Shown here piece by piece: positions 16,508 through 28,855 of a DNA stretch of 64,000 nucleotides; within the stretch, counting starts at the first letter, position 1, and each line of letters begins with the position of its first letter. The position numbers were made by a program, and so were the translations under genes. The stretch lies in the NCBI GenBank assembly GCA_016715865.1, contig JADJXM010000019.1:62001-126000 (forward strand). Direction: 5' to 3'. The notes under the pieces are model-generated. The model had not been told where the DNA came from. It did no database searches and was given only the letters and a program-made list of their open reading frames with translations. This DNA comes from Acidobacteriota bacterium. Lineage in GTDB: Bacteria; Acidobacteriota; Blastocatellia; RBC074.

Positions 16508-18051
16508 TGGAGAGTGGATCGAGATTACCGGATGCAATTTCGCACATGATGCTGATCAATGACCCGCACGATCAGGTCCTGATCGAAAATTGCCACCCCC
16601 GGGCTCACGTCAATCCTGAGCCGGCAGGCAAATACAATCTGGTCGCCATCGGCGCCGGAGCGGCGGGTCTGGTCAGCGCCGGAGGCGCTGCTTCGCTCGG
16701 GGGCAGATCGGCCATCATCGAACGCTCATTGATGGGCGGAGACTGCCTGAATATCGGCTGCGTTCCATCGAAAGGCGTCATTCGCGCTGCGCGCGCGGTA
16801 TATGATGTGAAAGTCGCAGGCAATTTCGGAATCAGCCTGACGGCTCAACCGGATGTCAGTTTCCCGCTGGCCATGGAGCGGATGCGTCGACTCCGCGCGC
16901 GAATCAGTCCGAACGATTCGGTCAGGCGCTTTCGTGACGAGTTCGGTGTCGATGTCTTCCTGGGAAATGCTTCATTCGTCAGCTCGTCAGAGATAGAGGT
17001 TGACGGCAAGCGGTTGTCATTCTCCCGCGCAGTAATTGCGACCGGAGGCCGCCCGGTCGAGCTGCCCATTCCCGGGCTCAGAGAAGCGGGGTACTACACC
17101 AACGAAAACATCTTTACACTGACTGAACTGCCGCAGCGGATGGTCGTCATCGGCGGCGGCCCGATCGGCTGCGAGCTGGCGCAGGCATTCCAGCGCTTCG
17201 GCAGTCGAGTGACGCTTATCAATAATGCCGCCCGGATTCTGCCGCGTGAAGATCCCGACGCCGCCGATATCGTGCGCGATCAGCTGGAATCCGAAGGTGT
17301 CACGATTGTTCCCGAGGCAAACATCGTAAGGGTCGAGACGCGAGGCCCCGAAAAGATCGTCGTCTATGAAAAGGACGGCGCACAATCCGAAGCGCATTGC
17401 GATCTGATACTCGCGGCGGCCGGGCGCGTGCCGAATCTGGAAGGGCTCAATCTCGAAGCCGCCGGCGTTCGCTTCGACAAGGACGGCGTCCTGGTCGATG
17501 ATTTCCTGCGTACCTCCAATCCAGGGATATACGCCGCCGGAGATATCTGCTCGAAATACAAGTTCACTCACGCAGCCGATGCCATGGCCCGAACAGCGCT
17601 CCGCAATGCCCTCTTTTTCGGGCGCGTGCGCATGAGTTCCCTGGTCATCCCCTGGGTCACCTATACCGATCCCGAAATCGCGCACACAGGAATGTACGAA
17701 GCCGATGCGCGTGCCGCCGGAATCGATGTCGGCACAATCACCGAGTCATTCGAGGATGTTGACCGCGCCATTCTGGATGGCGAGGATGACGGTTTCGCGA
17801 GGGTCCATTACGATCGCAAAAGCGGCAGAATCCTCGGAGGCACAATCGTCGCTCGCCACGCCGGAGAAATGATCGGCGAACTGACCCTTGCCATCACCAG
17901 CGGGCTGAAGATGGGCGCCCTCTCCGCAACAATTCATCCATATCCCACTCAGGCCGAAGTCCTTCGAAAAATCGGAGATGCCTACAACCGGACACGCCTG
18001 ACACCGATGGTCAGGAAGGTGTTGAAGTGGGTTATGAAAGTTAAAAGTTGA
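16507..18051 (+). CDS. Pyridine nucleotide-disulfide oxidoreductase, mercuric-reductase-like but without the mercury-binding tail
   Basis: A 514-aa FAD flavoenzyme. The FAD motif is GAGAAGLVSAGGAA, the redox-active disulfide GGDCLNIGCVPSKG, the NAD(P) motif GGGPIGCELAQ, the second FAD motif NPGIYAAGDIC, and the dimerisation domain has HPYPTQAEVLRKIGD. MerA proteins carry a C-terminal Cys-Cys pair for mercury; this one ends VRKVLKWVMKVKS with none, and there is no N-terminal HMA domain. It is therefore better described as a MerA-like reductase of unknown substrate. It is coupled by an ATGA-type overlap to the VTT protein, a pair also found fused in some bacteria. Its last codons are formed by a heptamer repeat. 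Confidence 0.88.
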   Translation: MESGSRLPDAISHMMLINDPHDQVLIENCHPRAHVNPEPAGKYNLVAIGAGAAGLVSAGGAASLGGRSAIIERSLMGGDCLNIGCVPSKGVIRAARAVYDVKVAGNFGISLTAQPDVSFPLAMERMRRLRARISPNDSVRRFRDEFGVDVFLGNASFVSSSEIEVDGKRLSFSRAVIATGGRPVELPIPGLREAGYYTNENIFTLTELPQRMVVIGGGPIGCELAQAFQRFGSRVTLINNAARILPREDPDAADIVRDQLESEGVTIVPEANIVRVETRGPEKIVVYEKDGAQSEAHCDLILAAAGRVPNLEGLNLEAAGVRFDKDGVLVDDFLRTSNPGIYAAGDICSKYKFTHAADAMARTALRNALFFGRVRMSSLVIPWVTYTDPEIAHTGMYEADARAAGIDVGTITESFEDVDRAILDGEDDGFARVHYDRKSGRILGGTIVARHAGEMIGELTLAITSGLKMGALSATIHPYPTQAEVLRKIGDAYNRTRLTPMVRKVLKWVMKVKS

Positions 18052-18101
18052 AAGTGAAGAACGATCGCCATTTAATACTTTGTACTTTTAACTTTTAACT
18101 G
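18035..18101. repeat. Heptamer inverted repeat overlapping the reductase stop
   Basis: The left arm (GAAAGTTAAAAGTTGAAAGT) supplies the last codons and the TGA stop of the preceding gene. The right arm (TGTACTTTTAACTTTTAACT) faces it. Confidence 0.75.
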
Positions 18102-18190
18102 ATGTTACGCGGAAGAGTCCTTTAAAATCGATTTGACAAATTTTTGGGTTTCTCAAGCATATTCTTCTGTGAGCCTGCAACGCAGGCGAA

Positions 18191-18404
18191 AGAATAGAGC
18201 CCGGGGTGGAGCGAGGCCGCCAGGCCGAGCGAAGCCCCGGGTCCCGTTCCACCAAAACTGGCAAGCCCACGAAGTGGGCGATAGCCTGTGCGGAAGAGTC
18301 AGGCGTCATCGAGAAATCTGCCGCCCATTTCATGGGCTTGATGAAACCAGGATACCAGGGTTTCGCTCGGCCTGGCGGCCTCGCTCCGCCCCGGGCTCTA
18401 TTCT
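18191..18404. repeat. 43-bp inverted repeat (GAGCCCGGGG type) around a 128-base centre
   Basis: The arms at 18191-18233 and 18362-18404 are complementary with a single mismatch. Both carry AGAATAGAGCCCGGG. The centre and flanks contain several small perfect hairpins (for example CCCACGAAGTGGG, CCTGCAACGCAGG and CCCGCTTCGCGGG). There is no gene between 18052 and 18501; this element and the heptamer repeat fill that space. Confidence 0.8.
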
Positions 18405-18501
18405 GCCCACCCGCTTCGCGGGTTCAGGACAAGTCAAGCAATTTCCGATCATTGTCTCTGCGTAACATCAGCTTTTAACTATTATCGTTCAACTCATTCT
18501 T

Positions 18502-19539
18502 ATGGAATCAATCTATTACGTCGCCACCTATCTCTGTCATCGAACCTGTCATCATTGTTATGAGGACAAGTTTCGGCCGTACTATGGCGATGATTTGCGG
18601 CAGGTCGTTGATCAGAGCATATCGAACCACGCGCGAATCATCGGGAATTTCCCCGATCGAATGACCTACCTTGATCTTAACGATTGCGATCCGGTGACGG
18701 GGCAGCCGAAAGAGAAGACTGGCCGGGTGATACTGGCGGGCGGAGAGATTATGCTGGACGCGGTGCGAGAGTCGGTGCTCTATTCGGCTCTGGATCTGCT
18801 CCACGAGAAATATGCGGGTCGTGTCGATCTGATCGTCCAGACGACGGGAGATCTGCTCAACGAGAGAGTCATCGATGAATTACTGAAACACCACATCCGG
18901 CACATCTCTGTCTCCGGCATCGATCAGCATCATCAGGGCCTGGAGACCGCCGAAGCGCGAGAGCGACAGGTCTCGAGGCTGACTCGACTGTTCGAATCAC
19001 GCGGCCTGAGCCCGCAGCCGGGCGGGGATCAGAAGCAGGTGCCGGCGGATGCACGTGCGACGTACTTCTCTTTCTTCGGCGCAACGGAAGAGATGTGGAT
19101 TGGACCCTTGTGGCCGCGCGGTCGAGCTCAGATAAACGAACTGTCACGAGCCACGCTGTCGGACAATTTCTGTAACCGCTGGTCGGGAGCGCTCAATTTT
19201 CTTCAATACCGGTACAACGGCTCGGAAGTATCAATCGATCCGGGCGGCAACGTCTTTCCATGCTGCATCAAAACCAAAGCTCCGATCGGGAACCTGATGG
19301 AGGAGAAGCTCGAGACCATCCTGGATCGGCTGATTGGAAATCCGGTTTATGAAGCCCTCTCGATGGGCCATCCCGAACGCATGGGAATTGCGCACGGATG
19401 GACCATCGAGAAATTCATCGAAGCCTCGACTGTTCGTCTTCCCTCCGGTACGGTCTATCAGAACTTCTGTATAGGATGCGACAAGTTTCACGAAGAGGTG
19501 CTCATCCCGATGACTCGCAAACCTGTCGCCATCGAATGA
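18502..19539 (+). CDS. Radical SAM enzyme with SPASM-like auxiliary cysteines
   Basis: A 345-aa protein. The radical SAM cluster motif is Cys12-x3-Cys16-x2-Cys19 (CHRTCHHC), followed by a GGE SAM-binding motif at about 80-82 (ILAGGEIM). Towards the end are IDPGGNVFPCCIKTKAPIGN with Cys254/Cys255 and Cys323/Cys326 in NFCIGC, consistent with a SPASM-type auxiliary iron-sulfur site; Cys224 may take part. Such enzymes modify peptides or other enzymes. No precursor peptide or maturation partner was found on either side, so the substrate is unknown. The region between the GGE motif and the C-terminal cysteines has a histidine-rich patch (DQHHQG). The ATG at 18502 lacks a clear ribosome site. Confidence 0.8.
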   Translation: MESIYYVATYLCHRTCHHCYEDKFRPYYGDDLRQVVDQSISNHARIIGNFPDRMTYLDLNDCDPVTGQPKEKTGRVILAGGEIMLDAVRESVLYSALDLLHEKYAGRVDLIVQTTGDLLNERVIDELLKHHIRHISVSGIDQHHQGLETAEARERQVSRLTRLFESRGLSPQPGGDQKQVPADARATYFSFFGATEEMWIGPLWPRGRAQINELSRATLSDNFCNRWSGALNFLQYRYNGSEVSIDPGGNVFPCCIKTKAPIGNLMEEKLETILDRLIGNPVYEALSMGHPERMGIAHGWTIEKFIEASTVRLPSGTVYQNFCIGCDKFHEEVLIPMTRKPVAIE

Positions 19540-19545
19540 AAAGGC

Positions 19546-20910
<1,365 letters not shown>

Positions 20911-21078
20911 ATTCCGGTTTCTCCTTTGGGTTTGAAACAATGATGGAATCAGATTCAGATGCGCGATTGGAACTGCCGGGAGATGCTAACCGCTTGGACT
21001 GTTGATGGCAAGCGCGCCACACGATTTATGATTGTTGTGGTCGAGAGGCGGGATCAGCGGAAATCTTCAGATTTAAAT

Positions 21079-21133
21079 CACGTAGCGCAAGGGAAGACAC
21101 CATTCCCTTGCGTCGTGAGCCCGAAAACCGGGC
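21079..21133. other. Two adjacent stable stem-loops in the region upstream of the MFS gene
   Basis: The first stem pairs CGCAAGGGAA (21086-21095) with TTCCCTTGCG (21103-21112) and is extended by CACG/CGTG on the outside. The second pairs GCCCG (21119-21123) with CGGGC (21129-21133). They lie between a possible small gene and the MFS gene on the minus strand. They may end transcription or regulate the transporter leader; no known riboswitch class was recognised. Confidence 0.5.
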
Positions 21134-21193
21134 AGGGGATGCACCGCAACCAGCCGGTACGAAATATTTATATCAATGATGCTTCAGTCTGGT

Positions 21194-21298
21194 TCAGGCC
21201 GACGCCGTCAGTAATATCGCCACCACCAGGCACAAAAACAACAACAGTCCCAGCAGTAGTTTAGGAGATAAATATGTGAGGATTTGTGTTTGTCGCAT
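21194..21298 (-). CDS. Possible 34-aa single-span membrane peptide
   Basis: The ATG at 21298 has CCGGAG seven bases upstream and opens a 34-codon frame. The peptide has a short polar start (MRQTQILTYLSPK) followed by a strongly hydrophobic span (LLLGLLLFLCLVVAILLTAS) and ends at TGA. The combination of ribosome site and complete transmembrane helix makes it a credible small gene, though no homologue was recognised. It would be transcribed towards the MFS transporter gene. Confidence 0.4.
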   Translation of the reverse strand: MRQTQILTYLSPKLLLGLLLFLCLVVAILLTASA

Positions 21299-21643
21299 CG
21301 TGTTCTCCGGACAGAGCCGCGGCCGGGTGCGGGACCAAACCCACACAGCTATGCCGTCAACCCGTCACAATTAATTGGGGCGATGATTGATAATGATGGC
21401 GCCGGAAAAATCTTCATATCACTATTAGTATTGACTAAATAAATAATAATGAATTATCCGGGCTTATTAGTCCCAGTGAGATGCGGAGGGCGAGTTACGA
21501 GCAGCTGTGAGGGCAGAGACTCGCCGATCAGAAACGAGTCACATGATAATGCGGCGATGCGCATTTGCAAGATAATTTTAGGTTATTAATATTGTGTGCA
21601 TTTTAGCTCTGCAAACTAAATTTTCGGGCATTTAAATTCGGAA

Positions 21644-21843
21644 GAAATTAATCGCAAAGACCGCAAAAGGGCAAAGAATTAATCGCAGAGGCCGCAAAGG
21701 AGCAAAGATTTTTTGGTGATATGAATATCCGGATTATTGCCCACTGGATATAATTCGAACGCTGATCTTCCCAGTATATCTTTGCCACTTTGCGGCCTTT
21801 GCGATTAAATTCTTTGCGCTTCTTCGCGGCCTCTGCGATTTAC
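21644..21843. repeat. GCAAAG-type inverted-repeat element, copy A
   Basis: Left arms of the type AATCGCAAAGACCGC and right arms of the type GCGGCCTTTGCGATT flank a core of about 70 bases (from 21709, TTTTTTGGTGATATGAATAT). The core is almost identical to the one at 47519-47590. No coding frame is inside. It lies next to the 3' end of the YdjM-like gene. Confidence 0.85.
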
Positions 21844-21887
21844 TTTTTTCCAGTCTTGAATACAAGAAACTTTAGCTTACAGCATAT

Positions 21888-22922
21888 TTAGATCGATGCT
21901 CTGATATCTGGCAATTCCCTGTACCTGCCGTCTCCGAAGATCAGCCCGCGCACTATCCCGCGGTAATCACGAGGTGAAGCCGCGGACGGAATCCAGCGCC
22001 GTGCAGTGCCGGTTCCGGGATCGACCTGTAACCCCCACAAAGGATCCAGGCTTTCGACGGCGGTTGTGATGCGCATGTCACCATATGAGTGTGGTTCGTT
22101 TTCGATCGGGGAGATCAATCCGTCGGCGAACCAGTGAAAAATCTCGAACTGTCGTCTTGTCTCGGGATTTTGGCGTGCGCGTTCGGGCAGGTCCGGCAAT
22201 GTGACAGCATCAGCCGATCCGCCCTCCAGTGCCTTCAGATTCCCCGCCCACGGAGTCTTGATTCCATCGGCATAGAGGCGACCTCCGGAGATGTATGTCG
22301 ATCGCCAGTACATGAGCCATCCCGGAGCAGGCATCGCCCGAGAGTGTTGGATCACGTGCCCACGCATGTCCGCCAACTGCTGCTGCATGACGGTCGCACG
22401 ATGATGCTGCCAGCCACCGAAACAGATATAGAGCGTTGTTACAGCCAGAGCCAGTCGCGCCGGACGCGGATCTTTGCCTTTCGCGGCGAAAACAACACCG
22501 ATCAGCAGCACGATCGAATAGACCGGATCGATGATTCCCATCCAGTCCAGCGCGATACGGGCGTTCGAAAACGGCCAGAAAAGCTGCGTTCCGTAGCTCG
22601 TCAACATATCGAGCGGCGCATGTGTCGCATAGCCTGCGATCGCTGTCAGAATAACCTGTCGCCTGTAACCGCGGAACTCTTTCAGAAACAGAAATGGCAG
22701 CGCCGCGATGAGTCCCCCGATGGGAATGAAGATCAGGCTGTGCGTGAAATGACGGTGGAACAGCCAGCCGACGGTCGGGTCATTGGCTGATTGAATGAAT
22801 ACGTCCAGGTCGGGGATGATTCCGCCAACCGCCCCGATCAGTCCTGCTCTGCGCGGAAGCCTGCGACCCATCAACCCCTGAGCCGCCGCGGCTCCAAGCA
22901 ATCCCTGTGTTATTGAATCCAT
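21888..22922 (-). CDS. YdjM-like membrane-bound metal-dependent hydrolase (DUF457 family)
   Basis: A 344-aa protein. The first 170 residues hold the YdjM family core: MDSITQGLLGAAAAQGLMG, PDLDVFI, FHRHFTHSLIF, THAPLDMLTSYGT and RIALDWMGIIDPVY, with several membrane segments and a set of conserved His/Asp residues suited to binding a metal. E. coli YdjM is an inner-membrane protein under LexA control. The C-terminal 170 residues are soluble and probably extracytoplasmic, as in the longer members of the family. Substrate and physiological role are unknown. The start is ATG at 22922. Confidence 0.8.
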   Translation of the reverse strand: MDSITQGLLGAAAAQGLMGRRLPRRAGLIGAVGGIIPDLDVFIQSANDPTVGWLFHRHFTHSLIFIPIGGLIAALPFLFLKEFRGYRRQVILTAIAGYATHAPLDMLTSYGTQLFWPFSNARIALDWMGIIDPVYSIVLLIGVVFAAKGKDPRPARLALAVTTLYICFGGWQHHRATVMQQQLADMRGHVIQHSRAMPAPGWLMYWRSTYISGGRLYADGIKTPWAGNLKALEGGSADAVTLPDLPERARQNPETRRQFEIFHWFADGLISPIENEPHSYGDMRITTAVESLDPLWGLQVDPGTGTARRWIPSAASPRDYRGIVRGLIFGDGRYRELPDIRASI

Positions 22923-22952
22923 GGCCTGATAATATCAAAGCTCGGTGGGGAA

Positions 22953-22980
22953 TAAAAAAGCGGCGCTCGCCGGCGCCGCT
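22953..22980 (-). terminator. Rho-independent terminator of the small membrane protein gene
   Basis: AGCGGCGC (22959-22966) pairs with GCGCCGCT (22973-22980). Read on the minus strand the stem is followed by a run of T (AAAAAA on + at 22954-22959). It separates the small membrane protein gene from the YdjM-like gene. Confidence 0.75.
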
Positions 22981-23075
22981 CTCGACAATACAACGTGTCC
23001 CACCTTGACGTGCTGCATGGCCGCAGACCGTCCAGGTGATCATTGTGCTTCAATTTTTTTTATGGAGTTGACGAT

Positions 23076-23360
23076 CTATCTGCCGAGCGTCGTCCGCCCG
23101 CTCAGATGAAGAGCCGGAATTCGAGCTTTTCTCGTCGGAGGCTGACGCAACGGAACATGTCCTCTCCGGACGCGTGCTGCCTCAGCCCGTGATCGACTCG
23201 ACTCTGATCGGATGAGACGTACTATGCCTGCAACGGTAACCAGAACCGTCATGACAGCGATAAATGCCAGCAACCATGAGGTTACCTCAAAGGTCGCCAT
23301 CATCAACGACTGCTCAAAGCTGTTTGCCTGTGACGTGCTGAAAATTTCCGGTAATCCCAT
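23076..23360 (-). CDS. Small single-span membrane protein of unknown function
   Basis: A 94-aa protein with one hydrophobic helix (VTSWLLAFIAVMTVLVTVAG, about residues 26-45) followed by a strongly basic cytoplasmic tail rich in Arg and Ser. A strong ribosome site (CGGAGG) lies four bases before the ATG at 23360, and a hairpin terminator follows the gene, so it looks like an independent unit. The family is not recognised. It is divergent from the prolyl oligopeptidase gene, with a 300-base shared upstream region. Confidence 0.65.
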   Translation of the reverse strand: MGLPEIFSTSQANSFEQSLMMATFEVTSWLLAFIAVMTVLVTVAGIVRLIRSESSRSRAEAARVRRGHVPLRQPPTRKARIPALHLSGRTTLGR

Positions 23361-23660
23361 ATCGCCTCCGTTTTTTTATGCTATTAAAACGATTGTCGGC
23401 TATCGAAAAAGGCTCGGGATTGCTCTAGCTTATTTAATATGATTTATCCGTTCTGCATTGCAGAACAACCGAAATTGTCCGAAATTTTGATTTGACTTGA
23501 TGCGGGATGCGGATTTCTATTTGGAAGTGCTCGCTGATCCGCTTATTCTATGGATTACTAACAAGGCATCGAATTCAATCCGATTTTTTTCGAATTTTAT
23601 TCGGAGCCTCCCTTCTCCATTGATGAGGCAATATTATGACATCCGGCTGGAGGACGCAAG

Positions 23661-25838
<2,178 letters not shown>

Positions 25839-26418
25839 AATTTTGCCTGGGTCATGCCAACCGCAGGTTGGCGCTCCGTAAATCAAGCGATAATATTTTT
25901 TTTATGGCTTGAGGGAATCCCGCTGCGGATTCCGATTGTAAAAGTAAGAAGGGAAGTTGGAAACGACTTCACCTTCGGTTTCTCCTTAGCGTCCGGGGTA
26001 TATTTTCCGCCGGTGAATCAGTGGCGGATTCGACTTCCGTTGCTGTGGTGAGGGGTGTGGAGGACGCTGCTCCTCCAATGGAGAGACCATTAGGGTATTT
26101 GCCGCTGCCGGGAATGGCGAATCTGCGGGTCGGTCACACACATTCAACTCGAAAGAGGACCGTACCCGCAGATTCGCCATACATTTCTGAAAAACCATCC
26201 ACCAGGGACACGAAGAAACACAAAGAAAGAACTTCGAACCAGTAATTTCCTTTGTGATTCTTCGTGTCCTGCTCTGAAAATGGTCTGTATTATCTCTGTG
26301 ATCTCTGTGTCTTGTGGTGAAATTAAACCACAGAGGCACGGAGAACACGGAGATAATACGGGTTTCATCTTCGGTGGAGTGCCAAAGGCTCATGTTTAAC
26401 TTTGTGGATAGTTTTTTA
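25839..26418. repeat. Intergenic region filled with nested inverted repeats
   Basis: No gene is supported here. Three inverted pairs are visible. ATGGCGAATCTGCGGGT at 26114-26130 pairs perfectly with 26164-26180. A GGACACGAAGAA type pair lies at about 26206-26272. A CACAGAGGCACGGAGAACAC arm at about 26330 faces an ATCTCTGTGTC arm at about 26300. Similar CACAGAG and GACACGAAG repeats are found scattered in many environmental genomes. Confidence 0.7.
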
Positions 26419-27132
26419 TCATTCGAGTCTGAGTCGTCCGAAGGCTTCCGGCGTGTGATATGTATTTGTGTTGGTTGGCTGCCAGGCGATATGTTTTTTG
26501 GATGATGCCGGTCCCTGAATTCGGTAGAAATTTATCCTCATTTCCCGCCCCGCCATCGGCGCTCGAGAGTCTATCTTGTTGATTGGGATGCGCATCTCTC
26601 CATACCAGATCTTCTTCCCGGCATCAATCCGTGCTTTCACCTCATAACCGGAATTCCACTGCCAGTCGTGAGACGGCGGATTCTGCCCGCGGTCGATGAA
26701 AAGATCGACCCATTCGTTCTGCGGCGAGACCTGAAATTCGGTGTATCTTTTAATATTGTCATAATCGGTGCCGATGAAGACCTCGGCGACGTCCCAGTTC
26801 CACAGTTCATTGGTTTCAGTCGTGGTCGACGGTTCGGGTTTCAGATTGAGAACTTCATAAGGGCAGATGAAGAGAATGTAGAGATTTTCGGTCGTCCAGC
26901 GCGATCGGATTTCGGTGCGATGACCGGTCGTCAGGTCGCCTCTGGGGCCTCGTTCGGCGATGACACCTTTGACTGACCTCCAGTTTACGGCGCCCGGATC
27001 GGCTGTTAGAACGAAATCTGCTTGCGCGCGATGGCTGATGATCAGGTCGGTCTCCATTGATCTGGCCTCCGGATGAGGGGCGACCAGAAGAGAGCACAGT
27101 AAGAGCAGGCAAAGTATCAGGGCTGATTTCAT
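26419..27132 (-). CDS. Secreted CBM9-like carbohydrate-binding domain protein
   Basis: A 237-aa exported protein. A signal peptide (MKSALILCLLLLCSLLVAPH) is followed by a single CBM9-like beta-sandwich: SRWTTENLYILFICPYEVLN, ELWNWDVAEVFIG, YTEFQVSPQNEWVDLFID, the W-x-S-G-Y-E segment and WYGEMRIPINKID. This pattern of W/D-E-V and E-F-x-V-S-P is typical of DOMON-related CBM9 domains of family 9-like proteins in soil bacteria. It probably binds a sugar or glycan outside the cell; no catalytic domain is attached. The start at 27132 has GAGGAG six bases upstream; the longer frame to 27285 is not supported. Confidence 0.8.
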   Translation of the reverse strand: MKSALILCLLLLCSLLVAPHPEARSMETDLIISHRAQADFVLTADPGAVNWRSVKGVIAERGPRGDLTTGHRTEIRSRWTTENLYILFICPYEVLNLKPEPSTTTETNELWNWDVAEVFIGTDYDNIKRYTEFQVSPQNEWVDLFIDRGQNPPSHDWQWNSGYEVKARIDAGKKIWYGEMRIPINKIDSRAPMAGREMRINFYRIQGPASSKKHIAWQPTNTNTYHTPEAFGRLRLE

Positions 27133-27300
27133 CATTGACTCCTCGAAAAAGTTGTAACTGATCGACCTGATTTCTATTCCTAGCACATGCCGCATTAAAA
27201 AGTCATGGAAAACGGCATTCTGCGTGATTGAGTTGCCGCAATTCGATACATTTGGAACAGTCATGATATCCTTTGCACTCATCAAGGAGGCACTATCGAA

Positions 27301-28725
27301 ATGAAGTTTACCAGCTCGAAGGCTAATCGTGCCGGCGGATTATTGATTCTGCTGGCGTTGGTTTTGACAGGACTACAGGCCGTCGCACCTGCACAGAATT
27401 CCGACCAGACGGCGCTCGACCGTTACGTCGCCAAGCCCGATCCAAGTTATAAATATGAACTTGTCAAGACGATCCCGGGCAATGGATACACGACTTATGT
27501 CATTGATATGACTTCACAGACCTGGCGATCCGAAAAAGAACTTGATCGCAGCGTCTGGAAGCATTGGATGCTGGTCGTCAAACCCGATAACGTGACCGGA
27601 AGCAAGTCGTTGCTATACATCGGTGGCGGATCGAATAATGATCGCGTACCGGACCGTATCGATGCATCGTTCGCTCAGATCGCTGTTGCGACAAAATCGA
27701 TCGTCACTGAATTGCGGATGATCCCCAACCAGCCGATCACCTTTACTGACGATAAGGTACGGCGAACGGAAGATTCGTTCATCGCCTATACCTGGGACAA
27801 ATACCTCAAAACCGGCGATGAGACGTGGCCGGCCCGGTTACCTATGACCAAGGCGGCTGTTCGCGCAATGGACACGGTCGTCTCTTTCTGCAACAGCGAG
27901 GCCGGTGGAAATCTGAAGATCGACGGATTCGTCGTCGCCGGCGGATCGAAGCGCGGATGGACTACGTGGACGACAGCCGCGGTCGATAAACGTGTTGTGG
28001 GGATCGTGCCGATCGTGATCGACATGCTCAACGTCATACCGTCCTTCCAGCATCATCTCGCCGCTTACGGTTACTACGCTCCCGCCGTAGGAGATTATGA
28101 AGAGATGGGAGTCATGAAATGGACCGGTACCCCACAGTACAAGGCTCTGATGAAGATCGTTGAACCATACGAGTACCGCCATCGCCTGACGATGCCGAAA
28201 TTCATCATCAACGCCAGCGGAGACCAGTTCTTCCTGCCAGATTCCTGGCAGTTCTATTACAACGATCTGCCCGGAACCAAGTATTTGCGGTATGTCCCGA
28301 ACGCCGAACATTCACTGCGCGGCTCAGATGCGCTCATGACTCTGCTCGCCTGCTACAACGCAATGCTTAATAATACGCCTCTGCCGCGTTTCGACTGGAA
28401 CATCGATAAGGACGGCGTCATTCGTGTCAAAGCGCATGACAAGCCGTCGCAGGTCAAACTCTGGCAGGCGACCAATCCCGGCTCGCGCGATTTCCGCCTG
28501 ACGACGATCGGGGCAAAATGGTCCAGCATCGATCTGAAGGATAACGGAAATGGAGAATACGTCGGCAGGGTGAGCGCTCCGAAGCACGGCTGGACCGGCT
28601 ATTTCGTCGAATTGACATTCCCGAGCGGGCTCAGCCTGGCGCCATTCAAATTCACCACCGGCGTTAAGGTGACGCCGGATACGCTGCCTTTCCGCGAAGA
28701 GAGAGCTATTGATGCAGGGAAATAA
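27301..28725 (+). CDS. PhoPQ-activated pathogenicity-related (PqaA-type) alpha/beta hydrolase, secreted
   Basis: A 474-aa protein with a signal peptide (LLILLALVLTGLQAVAPAQ) and the PhoPQ_related family pattern: YVAKPDPSYKYELVKTIPG, TSQTWRSEKELDRSVWKHW, LLYIGGGSNNDR. The likely catalytic serine is in VAGGSKRGWTTW, the acid in INASGDQFFLPDSW and the histidine in NAEHSLRG. PqaA of Salmonella is linked to melittin resistance; the enzyme activity of the family is not firmly known. AAGGAGG precedes the ATG. It is divergent from the CBM9-like gene. Confidence 0.88.
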   Translation: MKFTSSKANRAGGLLILLALVLTGLQAVAPAQNSDQTALDRYVAKPDPSYKYELVKTIPGNGYTTYVIDMTSQTWRSEKELDRSVWKHWMLVVKPDNVTGSKSLLYIGGGSNNDRVPDRIDASFAQIAVATKSIVTELRMIPNQPITFTDDKVRRTEDSFIAYTWDKYLKTGDETWPARLPMTKAAVRAMDTVVSFCNSEAGGNLKIDGFVVAGGSKRGWTTWTTAAVDKRVVGIVPIVIDMLNVIPSFQHHLAAYGYYAPAVGDYEEMGVMKWTGTPQYKALMKIVEPYEYRHRLTMPKFIINASGDQFFLPDSWQFYYNDLPGTKYLRYVPNAEHSLRGSDALMTLLACYNAMLNNTPLPRFDWNIDKDGVIRVKAHDKPSQVKLWQATNPGSRDFRLTTIGAKWSSIDLKDNGNGEYVGRVSAPKHGWTGYFVELTFPSGLSLAPFKFTTGVKVTPDTLPFREERAIDAGK

Positions 28726-28729
28726 TAAT

Positions 28730-28836
28730 AAGTTGAAAGTTAAAAGTTAAAAGTTGAAAGTCATAACTACAATTCAAGAATTAGATCACGATCGTAAGTC
28801 AGCGGATCTCGGACTTTTAACTTTCAACTTTTAACT
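28730..28836. repeat. Heptamer inverted repeat in the leader of the S9 peptidase gene
   Basis: The left arm (GTTGAAAGTTAAAAGTTAAA, 28732 on) starts five bases after the stop of the PhoPQ-related gene. The right arm (ACTTTTAACTTTCAACTTTT) ends just before the ribosome site of the next gene. Confidence 0.8.
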
Positions 28837-28855
28837 CAATAGAAGAGGATCGCAT

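Noticed and set aside
16507..18051. Mercuric reductase (merA)
   Set aside because: The C-terminal Cys pair and the HMA domain are absent and there is no mer operon nearby, so the specific name was not used.
21060..21190. Possible riboswitch before the MFS transporter
   Set aside because: The hairpins were compared with remembered cobalamin and cyclic di-GMP consensus patterns; key conserved bases are missing, so only stem-loops are reported.
20959..21264. 101-codon + frame upstream of the MFS gene
   Set aside because: No ribosome site and no domain; it overlaps hairpins and the better supported small minus-strand frame.
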